In this document: piece after piece, positions 1 through 5,545 of the stretch
Position numbering within the stretch: position 1 is the first letter of the stretch
Layout: each line of letters begins with the position of its first letter
NCBI GenBank assembly: GCA_002363385.1
Contig: DEVL01000004.1
Span: forward strand, 1-7,611
Length of the DNA stretch: 7,611 bases
Direction: 5' to 3'
Source of the DNA: Stenotrophomonas maltophilia
GTDB taxonomy: Bacteria > Pseudomonadota > Gammaproteobacteria > Xanthomonadales > Xanthomonadaceae
Notes under the pieces: generated by a model
What the model saw: only the letters and a program-made list of their open reading frames with translations
Database searches by the model: none
What the model was told of the DNA's origin: nothing
Made by a program: the position numbers and the translations under genes

Positions 1-879
1 GGCGAAATCGCCTCGGGCAACAACGACCTGTCGCGCCGCACCGAGCAGCAGGCCGCCAACCTGGAAGAAACCGCCTCCTCGATGGAGGAACTGACCTCCA
101 CCGTGCGCCAGAACGCCGAGCATGCCCGTCAGGCCAACCAGCTGGCCATCGGTGCGCATTCGGTCGCCTCGCAGGGCGGTGATGTGGTCGGTCGCGTGGT
201 CAGCACGATGCACGAGATCGATGCCTCCTCGCGCCGTATCGCCGACATCATCACCGTGATCGACGGCATCGCCTTCCAGACCAACATCCTGGCGCTGAAC
301 GCTGCGGTCGAAGCCGCCCGTGCCGGTGAACAGGGCCGTGGCTTTGCGGTGGTCGCTTCGGAAGTGCGCACCCTCGCCCAGCGTTCGGCGGGTGCCGCCA
401 AGGAGATCAAGGGACTGATCGATGAGTCCGTCGGCAAGGTCGCCGAAGGCTCGCAGCTGGTCAACCAGGCCGGTGCCACCATGGGCGAGATCGTCGCCTC
501 GGTGCAGCGCGTGACCGACATCATGGCCGAGATCTCCGCCGCGTCGCAGGAGCAGTCCGCCGGTATCGAACAGGTCAACCAGACCGTCGTGCAGATGGAC
601 GAAACCACCCAGCAGAACGCCGCGCTGGTGGAAGAAGCCACGGCCGCGGCCCGTGCGATGGAAGAGCAGGCGGGCGACCTCACCGACGCGGTCGCGCTGT
701 TCAAGCTCGACAGCCGCGCGGGCGTGACACCGGTGACAGCCGCGCGCCCAGCGATTGCGCGTGCCGCCGTCCTGTCACCGCGCCCCGCCGCCCCGGCCGC
801 GCCGAGCAGCGCCGCTGCACGCCGGCCCATGACCCGTGAACCGGCGATGGTCAACGACAGCGAGTGGCAGGAGTTCTGA
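1..879 (+). CDS. Methyl-accepting chemotaxis protein, C-terminal part (MCP-A, 5' end off window)
   Basis: This frame is open from base 1 and ends at TGA 877-879, giving 292 visible codons of the cytoplasmic signalling domain; the sensor, membrane and HAMP parts lie upstream of the window. Visible residues 89-117 carry the near-invariant receptor hairpin tip (GIAFQTNILALN...AGEQGRGFAV), which binds CheA and CheW. Candidate methylation sites flank it: RRTEQQ...LEET...MEEL on the descending helix and NAALVEEAT on the ascending one. After about residue 237 an Ala/Pro-rich flexible linker leads to the last five residues, EWQEF. This fits the x-W-x-x-F tether that binds CheR (and CheB) in high-abundance receptors such as Tar and Tsr. 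MCP-A could therefore be a major receptor able to help modify tail-less neighbours, which is inference. The ligand cannot be judged from this part. The closest local relative is MCP-C at the window end, whose last visible residues align with the first residues here. Confidence 0.97.
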   Translation, partial: GEIASGNNDLSRRTEQQAANLEETASSMEELTSTVRQNAEHARQANQLAIGAHSVASQGGDVVGRVVSTMHEIDASSRRIADIITVIDGIAFQTNILALNAAVEAARAGEQGRGFAVVASEVRTLAQRSAGAAKEIKGLIDESVGKVAEGSQLVNQAGATMGEIVASVQRVTDIMAEISAASQEQSAGIEQVNQTVVQMDETTQQNAALVEEATAAARAMEEQAGDLTDAVALFKLDSRAGVTPVTAARPAIARAAVLSPRPAAPAAPSSAAARRPMTREPAMVNDSEWQEF

Positions 880-906
880 TTCTGCGCTGCGGTTACCCTT
901 CGTGAC

Positions 907-940
907 ACGACGACACCCTGCTCCGGCAGGGTGTCGTCGT
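907..940 (+). terminator. Intrinsic terminator after MCP-A
   Basis: A perfect 15-bp inverted repeat (907-921 with 926-940) encloses a TCCG tetraloop closed by C-G. This is the extra-stable C(UNCG)G loop class. It starts 28 nt after the MCP-A stop codon. The U tract is short (TTT at 940-942, then CC), but the long stem makes termination likely. It separates the upstream receptor transcript from the thioredoxin-like/MCP-B unit. Confidence 0.85.
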
Positions 941-1027
941 TTCCGCCGTTGCGCATGGCCGTCCCGGTGTACACGCCGATCGGCCAGAGACTGTCTGCCG
1001 TCATCTTGCTTACCGAATTCAGCCCAA

Positions 1028-1046
1028 TGATGGCGGTCTGCCATCA
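1028..1046. repeat. Inverted repeat overlapping the candidate -35 element
   Basis: A 7-bp perfect inverted repeat, TGATGGC (1028-1034) and GCCATCA (1040-1046), has a 5-nt centre. Its right arm overlaps the first bases of the candidate FliA -35 hexamer at 1044. It could be an operator for a dimeric regulator or a chance dyad. No family-specific operator is recognised. Confidence 0.3.
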
Positions 1047-1071
1047 AGTAAGCGGCCGTGTGCGCCGCTAA
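1044..1071 (+). promoter_or_regulatory. Candidate FliA (sigma-28) promoter for the thioredoxin-like/MCP-B pair
   Basis: The -35 region TCAAGTAA (1044-1051) and the -10 GCCGCTAA (1064-1071) match the E. coli FliA consensus TAAAGTTT/GCCGATAA, with one mismatch in the -10. The TCAA-to-GCCG spacing is 16 nt, one more than the usual 15. Transcription would begin near 1078, downstream of a possible GTG start at 1058. This favours the ATG starts at 1106 or 1118. It is the weakest of the four FliA-like sites in the window. Confidence 0.5.
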
Positions 1072-1105
1072 CGGGACTATCGAGTTGCGCAGGGACGCCA
1101 GCAGG

Positions 1106-1591
1106 ATGACCACCGCGATGACACCGGTATGTCAGCAGCCGCAGATCACGACGCGCCGTGCCGTGGCAGGTCTGGTTCTGCTGTCACTCTGGCTGGGCTG
1201 GGTCCTGCCTGCGCTGCTGCGCACACTGCGCACACTGCCCGCCGCGCCACCGGCCATGACCGCCGATCAGATCCTGGCCCGGCTGGGCGGATCGCTGCCG
1301 GCGGTTGGCGCCCCCATTCTCCTGCTCGCTGACGGCCAGTGCGGCTGCGCCGCGACGACCGCTCCGCGGCCGGCGTTGCACACCCTCGACCGACGCGAGG
1401 CTGGCGTACCACTGCCCTATGCCTGGGTGGTACTCGATGCCTCCCGCCGCCTCGTCTATGCCGGCCCGGCACAGCTTGACCCTGGCTGTGGCGGCCTCGC
1501 GCGCTCGGCCGCGCCCCTGATCCAGCAGTTGCTTGCGCATCCGCAGGCACCGCTCATCGTTCCATCCCATTGTTCATGCCCACAGGAGTGA
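1106..1591 (+). CDS. Membrane-anchored thioredoxin-like protein with C-x-C motifs (DUF6436-like)
   Basis: This is a 161-aa protein with a short cytoplasmic lead, one hydrophobic helix at about residues 18-38, and a periplasmic C-terminal domain. In that domain, ILLLADGQCGC (C79, C81) resembles the first strand and active-site region of a thioredoxin fold. YAWVVLDASRRLVYAGP (105-121) resembles the next strands, followed by C128 and a C-terminal CSC pair (C156, C158). From memory, this cysteine layout and the 'V-x-D-x-x-G/R-R-L-V-Y-x-G-P' strand resemble the uncharacterised DUF6436 family; no search was possible. A redox or metal-binding role is inferred. ATG 1106 is chosen because AGGGA (1091-1095) lies 10 nt upstream and the candidate promoter at 1044-1071 excludes GTG 1058; ATG 1118, with AGGA at 1103-1106, is an alternative. 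The stop codon is only 5 nt before the MCP-B start, so the two genes are probably co-transcribed and translationally coupled. Confidence 0.75.
   Translation: MTTAMTPVCQQPQITTRRAVAGLVLLSLWLGWVLPALLRTLRTLPAAPPAMTADQILARLGGSLPAVGAPILLLADGQCGCAATTAPRPALHTLDRREAGVPLPYAWVVLDASRRLVYAGPAQLDPGCGGLARSAAPLIQQLLAHPQAPLIVPSHCSCPQE
1584..1588 (+). promoter_or_regulatory. Ribosome binding site setting the MCP-B start
   Basis: AGGAG lies 8 nt before ATG 1597 and just before the stop codon of the upstream gene. This spacing selects ATG 1597 over the in-frame ATG at 1576 and TTG at 1570, which would put the Shine-Dalgarno inside the MCP-B coding region. Confidence 0.8.
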
Positions 1592-1596
1592 CCCGC

Positions 1597-3780
1597 ATGT
1601 CCACCCACGCAACGCCCCTCCCCTCGCTGGTGGGTCACGAGAAGGTGCCGTACCTGCAGGTCATCGCCGCCGAAGCAGACCGCCTGTTCCTGATGGTCAC
1701 CGTGCTGCTGTCGGTCGCCTCATTGGTGCTGGCCGCGCGCAGCGGCCAATGGACGCCCTTGCTGGCCATCACCCTGCCCAGCCTCGCGCTGGTCGCCCTG
1801 CAGACCCGCTGGCTGCCCGGCACCCGCCTGTCGCGGTGCACGGTCGCGCTGGCATGGATGGTGCTGGCCGCCACCTTGATCCACCAGACCCACGGGATGC
1901 TGGAAACGCACTTCACGGTGATCGTCCTGATCGCCCTGCTGCTGTATTACCGCGACTGGCTGCCGATCGTGGTCGCGGCCGGGGCCATCGCCGTGCACCA
2001 CCTGCTGTTCTTCTACCTGCAGTCACGCGGCGCCCCGACGCCGGTGTTCGCCGCCGGCAGCGGCGTTGGCGTGGTCGTGCTGCACGCCACCTACGTCATC
2101 GTGGAAACCGCGCTGCTCAGCGCCATGGCGGTGCAGATGCGGCGCCAGCTGCTGCTGATCGGCCACGACCCGCGCGCGCTCGCCGCCATGGCGCGCGGCG
2201 TGGTCAATGACCAACCGCTGCCGGCGAACGTGCAGCCCGACCAGTTTCCAGCCGACTCGCTGGCGCGCACCCTGGTGCAGACCAGCCAGCAGCTGCTGGA
2301 CCGCCGCCATCGCGAACAGGCCAGCCTCGCCGACACCCTGCGCATCCGCACCGCACTGGATGACGTCACCACCCACGTCATGATCGCCGACCGTGACCGC
2401 AACATCGTGTTCGTCAACCGCCCGCTGCAGCACATGCTCAGCGGCGTCGAGCAGGATCTGCGCCGCGACCTGCCGCAGTTCAACGCGCGCGATCTGATTG
2501 GCCGCAACATCGATATCTTCCATCGCCACCCGGCCCACCAGGCCAAGCTGCTCGATACGTTGGAAGGCACGTATCGCGCCCAGATCCGGATCGGCGGCCG
2601 TGTGATGCGCCTGATCGTCAACCCGATCATCGGCGGTGACGGCCAGCGCCAGGGCTTCGTGGTGGAATGGGCCGACCGCACCACCGAACTCCAGGTGGAA
2701 GAGGAACTGGGCCGCATCGTGCGTGCCGCCGCCAACGGTGACTTCGCCGGCCGCGTCGAGACCGCTGGCAAGGAGGGCTTCTTCCTGCAGCTGGCCGAGC
2801 ACCTCAACGGCCTGCTGGATGCCAATGCGAGCAGCATCGAACAGATCTCACAGCTGCTCTCCGCGCTGTCGCGGGGCGATCTCACCACGCGCATGGAGGG
2901 CGACTTCCACGGTGTGTTCGCACGCATCCAGGACGATGCCAACGCCACGATCGACCAGCTGACCGGCATCGTGTCCAGCATCCAGTCGGCGTCCAGCAGT
3001 CTCAGCGCGGCGGCGAGCGGCATGTCCGAAGGCAACGGCCGCCTCTCCAGCCGGACCGAGCAGCAAGCCGCCAGCCTGGAAGAAACCGCCGCCACGATGG
3101 AAGAACTCACCGCCACTGTGCGCCAGAATGCCGAGCATGCCCGCCAGGCCAATCGACTGGCCAGTGGTGCATCGGAGGTCGCTTCGCAGGGCGGGGAGGT
3201 GGTCGGCGAAGTCATCCGCACCATGAGCGGCATCCAGGCCTCCTCCCGCCGCATCGCCGACATCATCTCGGTGATTGATGGCATCGCGTTCCAGACCAAC
3301 ATCCTGGCCCTCAACGCCGCGGTGGAAGCGGCTCGCGCCGGTGAGCAGGGCCGCGGCTTCGCCGTCGTCGCCACCGAAGTGCGCACCCTGGCCCAGCGCT
3401 CGGCCGACGCCGCCAAGGAGATCAAGACGCTGATCGACGACTCGGTCGGCAAGGTGGCCCATGGCAGCCAGCTGGTCGATCGTGCCGGGGCCACCATGGG
3501 CGATATCGTCACGGCCGTGCGCCAGGTCAACGACATCATGGGCGAGATCTCCGCCGCCTCGCAGGAACAGTCGATGGGCATCGAACAGGTCAATCAGAGC
3601 ATCGCGCAGATGGACGTCAACACCCGCCAGAACGCCGCGCTGGTGGAAGAGTCGATGACGGCCACGCACGGCATGGCGCATCAGGCCGGGCTGCTGGCCG
3701 AAGGAGTGGCGCGCTTCCACCTGGACGACGGCCAGACCTCGGTGCTGCAACGGATCCGGCAGATCGCCAGCGCCCACTGA
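1597..3780 (+). CDS. Methyl-accepting chemotaxis protein with six-helix membrane N-terminus and PAS domain (MCP-B)
   Basis: This is a 727-aa receptor. Residues about 29-178 form roughly six hydrophobic helices with short loops and no sizeable periplasmic domain. They carry histidines H96, H99, H105, H134, H135 and H163 and the motif YYRDW (117-121). Residues about 180-247 look like a degenerate HAMP. A PAS domain follows at about 250-365, with NIVFVNR and IDIFHRHPAHQ, typical of MCP-associated PAS domains. Then come two HAMP-like stretches (about 372-410 and 418-457, each with a GDF or GDL turn). The signalling domain covers about 474-710, with the canonical hairpin tip (GIAFQTNILALN at 562-573). 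Methylation-type Glu/Gln clusters lie at RTEQQ...EET...MEEL and ALVEES. The protein ends in QIASAH and lacks a W-x-x-F tether. It should sense a membrane, redox or cytoplasmic signal rather than a classical periplasmic ligand, which is inference. It is probably co-expressed with the thioredoxin-like gene. Confidence 0.95.
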   Translation: MSTHATPLPSLVGHEKVPYLQVIAAEADRLFLMVTVLLSVASLVLAARSGQWTPLLAITLPSLALVALQTRWLPGTRLSRCTVALAWMVLAATLIHQTHGMLETHFTVIVLIALLLYYRDWLPIVVAAGAIAVHHLLFFYLQSRGAPTPVFAAGSGVGVVVLHATYVIVETALLSAMAVQMRRQLLLIGHDPRALAAMARGVVNDQPLPANVQPDQFPADSLARTLVQTSQQLLDRRHREQASLADTLRIRTALDDVTTHVMIADRDRNIVFVNRPLQHMLSGVEQDLRRDLPQFNARDLIGRNIDIFHRHPAHQAKLLDTLEGTYRAQIRIGGRVMRLIVNPIIGGDGQRQGFVVEWADRTTELQVEEELGRIVRAAANGDFAGRVETAGKEGFFLQLAEHLNGLLDANASSIEQISQLLSALSRGDLTTRMEGDFHGVFARIQDDANATIDQLTGIVSSIQSASSSLSAAASGMSEGNGRLSSRTEQQAASLEETAATMEELTATVRQNAEHARQANRLASGASEVASQGGEVVGEVIRTMSGIQASSRRIADIISVIDGIAFQTNILALNAAVEAARAGEQGRGFAVVATEVRTLAQRSADAAKEIKTLIDDSVGKVAHGSQLVDRAGATMGDIVTAVRQVNDIMGEISAASQEQSMGIEQVNQSIAQMDVNTRQNAALVEESMTATHGMAHQAGLLAEGVARFHLDDGQTSVLQRIRQIASAH
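3016..3726 (+). repeat. Paralogous signalling-domain segment (copy of 1-711; third copy begins at 7534)
   Basis: Bases 1-711 (MCP-A) and 3016-3726 (MCP-B) align codon for codon without gaps and are highly similar at DNA level, including an exact 23-bp match (613-635 with 3628-3650). Bases 7534-7611 (MCP-C) start a third copy. These are direct repeats of 0.7 kb that could recombine or undergo gene conversion. Confidence 0.85.
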
Positions 3781-3788
3781 TGGTCCAG

Positions 3789-3815
3789 GACGCGCCGGCC
3801 CTGCACCGGTGCGTC
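3789..3815 (+). terminator. Hairpin after MCP-B, possible terminator
   Basis: GACGCGCCGG (3789-3798) pairs with CCGGTGCGTC (3806-3815), giving 10 bp with one G-U and a 7-nt loop. It begins 9 nt after the MCP-B stop and precedes the next promoter. No real U tract follows, so it may be a weak terminator or an mRNA 3'-end stabiliser. Confidence 0.45.
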
Positions 3816-3820
3816 GGTCT

Positions 3821-3885
3821 CCCTGGCATCTGACCCTACATAATTGTGCCCCGCTGCCGATAAACGGACTGAGCCCTGGCATCTG
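3821..3885. repeat. 12-bp direct repeat bracketing the ycgR promoter
   Basis: CCCTGGCATCTG occurs exactly at 3821-3832 and again at 3874-3885, a repeat period of 53 bp. One copy ends 4 nt upstream of the -35. The other lies just downstream of the expected transcription start near 3870. The position suggests a paired operator; the regulator is unknown, and a small sequence duplication is the alternative. Confidence 0.7.
3837..3863 (+). promoter_or_regulatory. FliA (sigma-28) promoter for ycgR
   Basis: TACA (3837-3840), a 15-nt spacer and GCCGATAA (3856-3863) give a perfect FliA -10, the standard spacing and one mismatch in the -35 core TAAA. Transcription would start near 3870, leaving a leader of about 50 nt before ATG 3920. 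In E. coli, ycgR is likewise a late, FliA-dependent flagellar gene. Confidence 0.8.
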
Positions 3886-3919
3886 CGGATGTCGTCACCC
3901 GCCCAACTCAGCAGATTCC

Positions 3920-4699
3920 ATGTCCGAAGGCAGCCTCGACGCACACGACCCCTCCCATGCCGCGCACGACGACGGTACGGACGACCGGTATCTGGTCCGC
4001 AACCCTCGCCAGATCCGGCAGTTGCTGCAGGCGCTGATCGACCAGCGTTCGTTGATCAACGCCCATCTGGGGGGGCGCGACCAGTCCTTCCCGACCGCCG
4101 TCCTGGAACTGGACGAGGACGACGACTGGCTGCTGCTCGACGGCAGCCCGTCCGAGCCCTCCAACCGCGCGGCGGAGGAAGTCGGCCACCTGCTCTGCTT
4201 CGCCCAGTTGGACCGGGTGATGGTCCGCTTCCGGCTCGACGGCCTGGAGCGTACGCAGAACGACGGCCACGTAGCCTTCCGCGTGCCGTTTCCGGCAGAG
4301 CTGGTGCACCTGCAGCGCCGCGAGTTGTACCGGCTCGAGACCCCGATCACTGATTCGCCGCACCTGAAGTTCCCGATCAATGAAGACCGCAGCGAAGCGC
4401 TCCACCTGCGGGTGGTGGACATCAGCGGCGGTGGCCTGGCCGTGACGGTGCCGGTGGACTGCAATGTCTTCTCCCTGCAGAAGCGCTATGCCGCCCAGCT
4501 CGACCTGCCTGACAGCAGTCCGCTGCACATCTCGCTGATCGTGTGCAATCAACTGGCCGTCAAGTTGCCCAATGGCGTGGAAATGAAGCGCATCGGCATG
4601 CGTTTCGATGACCTCCCGCGTGGCGGCGACAGCGCGATCCAGCGCTACATCTTCCGCATCGACCGGCAGCGCAGTGCCAGGAAAAACGGGGAGATTTGA
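3920..4699 (+). CDS. ycgR: Flagellar brake protein YcgR (PilZ domain, c-di-GMP receptor)
   Basis: This is a 259-aa protein, close to E. coli YcgR in size and layout. The N-terminal YcgR domain (about 25-125) is followed by a C-terminal PilZ domain beginning at QRRELYR. The two c-di-GMP-binding motifs are intact: R-x3-R at R134-R138 (with R133) and D-x-S-x2-G at D167/S169/G172 (DISGGG). The end, IGMRFDDLPRGGDSAIQRYIFRIDRQ, is typical of the family. In enterobacteria, c-di-GMP-bound YcgR acts on the flagellar motor to slow it and bias rotation, which restrains swimming; the same role is inferred here. The start ATG 3920 has no clear Shine-Dalgarno. It is preferred because the frame upstream runs through the promoter and because the expected transcript begins near 3870. 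The gene forms its own unit between MCP-B and cheW. Confidence 0.93.
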   Translation: MSEGSLDAHDPSHAAHDDGTDDRYLVRNPRQIRQLLQALIDQRSLINAHLGGRDQSFPTAVLELDEDDDWLLLDGSPSEPSNRAAEEVGHLLCFAQLDRVMVRFRLDGLERTQNDGHVAFRVPFPAELVHLQRRELYRLETPITDSPHLKFPINEDRSEALHLRVVDISGGGLAVTVPVDCNVFSLQKRYAAQLDLPDSSPLHISLIVCNQLAVKLPNGVEMKRIGMRFDDLPRGGDSAIQRYIFRIDRQRSARKNGEI

Positions 4700-4800
4700 C
4701 GGCCGCTTCAACCGCGTGGCGCCGCTGATGCGTGATCTCGCCGCTCTTCCCCCTGGTCACCTGCACACCGACGCACTGTCCAAGGACGGATTGTCCCCCC

Positions 4801-4827
4801 TAAAGTCGTCCCCAACGAGGCCGATAT
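4801..4827 (+). promoter_or_regulatory. FliA (sigma-28) promoter for cheW
   Basis: TAAAGTCG (4801-4808) and GCCGATAT (4820-4827) give an exact TAAA core, a 15-nt TAAA-to-GCCG spacing and 7 of 8 bases in the -10. This is the best overall FliA match in the window. The predicted start near 4834 leaves a leader of about 45 nt that contains a T6 run (4843-4848). No intrinsic terminator is visible between ycgR and this site, so read-through from ycgR is also possible. Confidence 0.82.
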
Positions 4828-4878
4828 CCAGCGTGAAGCCGGTTTTTTCGACCGCCACGCCCGACCCAGGACCCCTCG

Positions 4879-5373
4879 ATGAACGACAAGAACACCACCG
4901 CCGCCAGCGACGGCGGCGAATACCTCAGCTTCACCCTCGGCGCCGAGCACTACGGCGTGGACATCCTCAAAGTCCAGGAAATCCGCGGCTACGACTCCGT
5001 CACCCGCGTCCCCGACGCGCCCGACTACATCAAGGGCGTCATCAACCTGCGCGGCACCATCGTTCCCGTCATCGACCTGCGCCTGAAACTGCGCCTGGAA
5101 AACGCGACCTATGACGCCTTCACCGTCATGATCGTGCTCAACGTCGAAGACCGCGTCGTCGGCATCGTGGTGGACAGCGTCTCCGACGTCATCCCGCTGG
5201 CCGCCGACCAGATCCGCCCGACCCCCGAGTTCGGCGCCGCCGTCGACACCCGCTTCATCTCCGGCATCGGCACCCAGGATGACCGCATGCTCATCCTGCT
5301 GGACATCGAAACGCTGCTCGACAGTGCCGATATGGGCCAGACCCATCTGGTCGTTGACGACGTCGCCGCCTGA
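4879..5373 (+). CDS. cheW: Chemotaxis coupling protein CheW
   Basis: This 164-aa, single-domain CheW is the usual size. CheW is the cytoplasmic adaptor that links the receptor hairpin tips to the kinase CheA within receptor arrays. Family features are in order: EYLSFTLGAEHYGVDILKVQEI (14-35, first strands), VTRVPDAPDYIKGVINLRGTIVPVIDLR (41-68) with the hallmark NLRG at 56-59, then GIVVDSVSDV (95-104) and ISGIG...ILLDIETLL (127-147). AGGA at 4868-4871 lies 7 nt before ATG 4879, supporting the start. A short acidic tail (about 148-164) extends past the last conserved strand. The gene has its own FliA promoter and no cheA, cheR, cheB or cheY partner in the window. It probably serves the flanking receptors, although a second CheW may exist elsewhere in the genome. 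Confidence 0.97.
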   Translation: MNDKNTTAASDGGEYLSFTLGAEHYGVDILKVQEIRGYDSVTRVPDAPDYIKGVINLRGTIVPVIDLRLKLRLENATYDAFTVMIVLNVEDRVVGIVVDSVSDVIPLAADQIRPTPEFGAAVDTRFISGIGTQDDRMLILLDIETLLDSADMGQTHLVVDDVAA

Positions 5374-5402
5374 GACGTCCGTCACAGAATTTGATCTTCC
5401 TG

Positions 5403-5427
5403 CCCGCATCTGCAACCGCAATGCGGG
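5403..5427 (+). other. Stem-loop after cheW
   Basis: CCCGCAT (5403-5409) pairs with ATGCGGG (5421-5427) across an 11-nt loop. No U tract follows. It is the only candidate 3'-end structure for cheW and is weak as an intrinsic terminator. Confidence 0.3.
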
Positions 5428-5433
5428 TCACGG

Positions 5434-5471
5434 AAAAAAAGTGCTTCAGTTCCCCAGTGGCCGGCCGATAG
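5434..5471 (+). promoter_or_regulatory. FliA (sigma-28) promoter for the exported OB-fold-like protein, with upstream A tract
   Basis: TTCAGTTC (5445-5452), an 11-nt gap and GCCGATAG (5464-5471) match the FliA consensus TAAAGTTT/GCCGATAA at 6 of 8 and 7 of 8 positions, with standard spacing. A run of seven A residues (5434-5440) sits 4 nt upstream of the -35, where an UP element for the RNA polymerase alpha subunit would lie. The predicted start near 5479 gives a leader of about 65 nt. Confidence 0.68.
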
Positions 5472-5545
5472 CTGGATTCAGGACCCGGCTGCACTGGATA
5501 GCCCACGGCCGGGCCAACTTGCCCATATCCCCGGAGAATCTCCCG

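Noticed and set aside
1058..1105. N-terminal extension of the thioredoxin-like protein from GTG 1058
   Set aside because: The GTG lies inside the candidate FliA promoter and would precede the transcript start. ATG 1106 or 1118 has a plausible Shine-Dalgarno and puts the membrane helix near the N-terminus.
1533..2210. Plus-strand overlapping frame of about 225 codons across the start of MCP-B
   Set aside because: It is Pro/Arg/Ala-rich and out of frame with both real genes, with no start signal or domain.
2091..3593. Long minus-strand open frame (about 500 codons) opposite MCP-B
   Set aside because: It is antisense to an unambiguous receptor gene. Its translation is Ser/Arg-rich with no domain, as expected from the complement of GC-rich codons.
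3824..3840. TGGCAT in the 12-bp repeat as a sigma-54 -24 element
   Set aside because: No GC or TTGC element occurs at the required -12 spacing after either copy.
4843..4848. T6 run before cheW as an intrinsic terminator for ycgR
   Set aside because: No stable stem precedes it, and it lies downstream of the cheW promoter, within the cheW leader.
5326..5333. GCCGATAT inside cheW as another FliA -10
   Set aside because: It lies in coding sequence and has no TAAA-like -35 at 15 nt (CGAA instead). No gene start lies at the right distance downstream.
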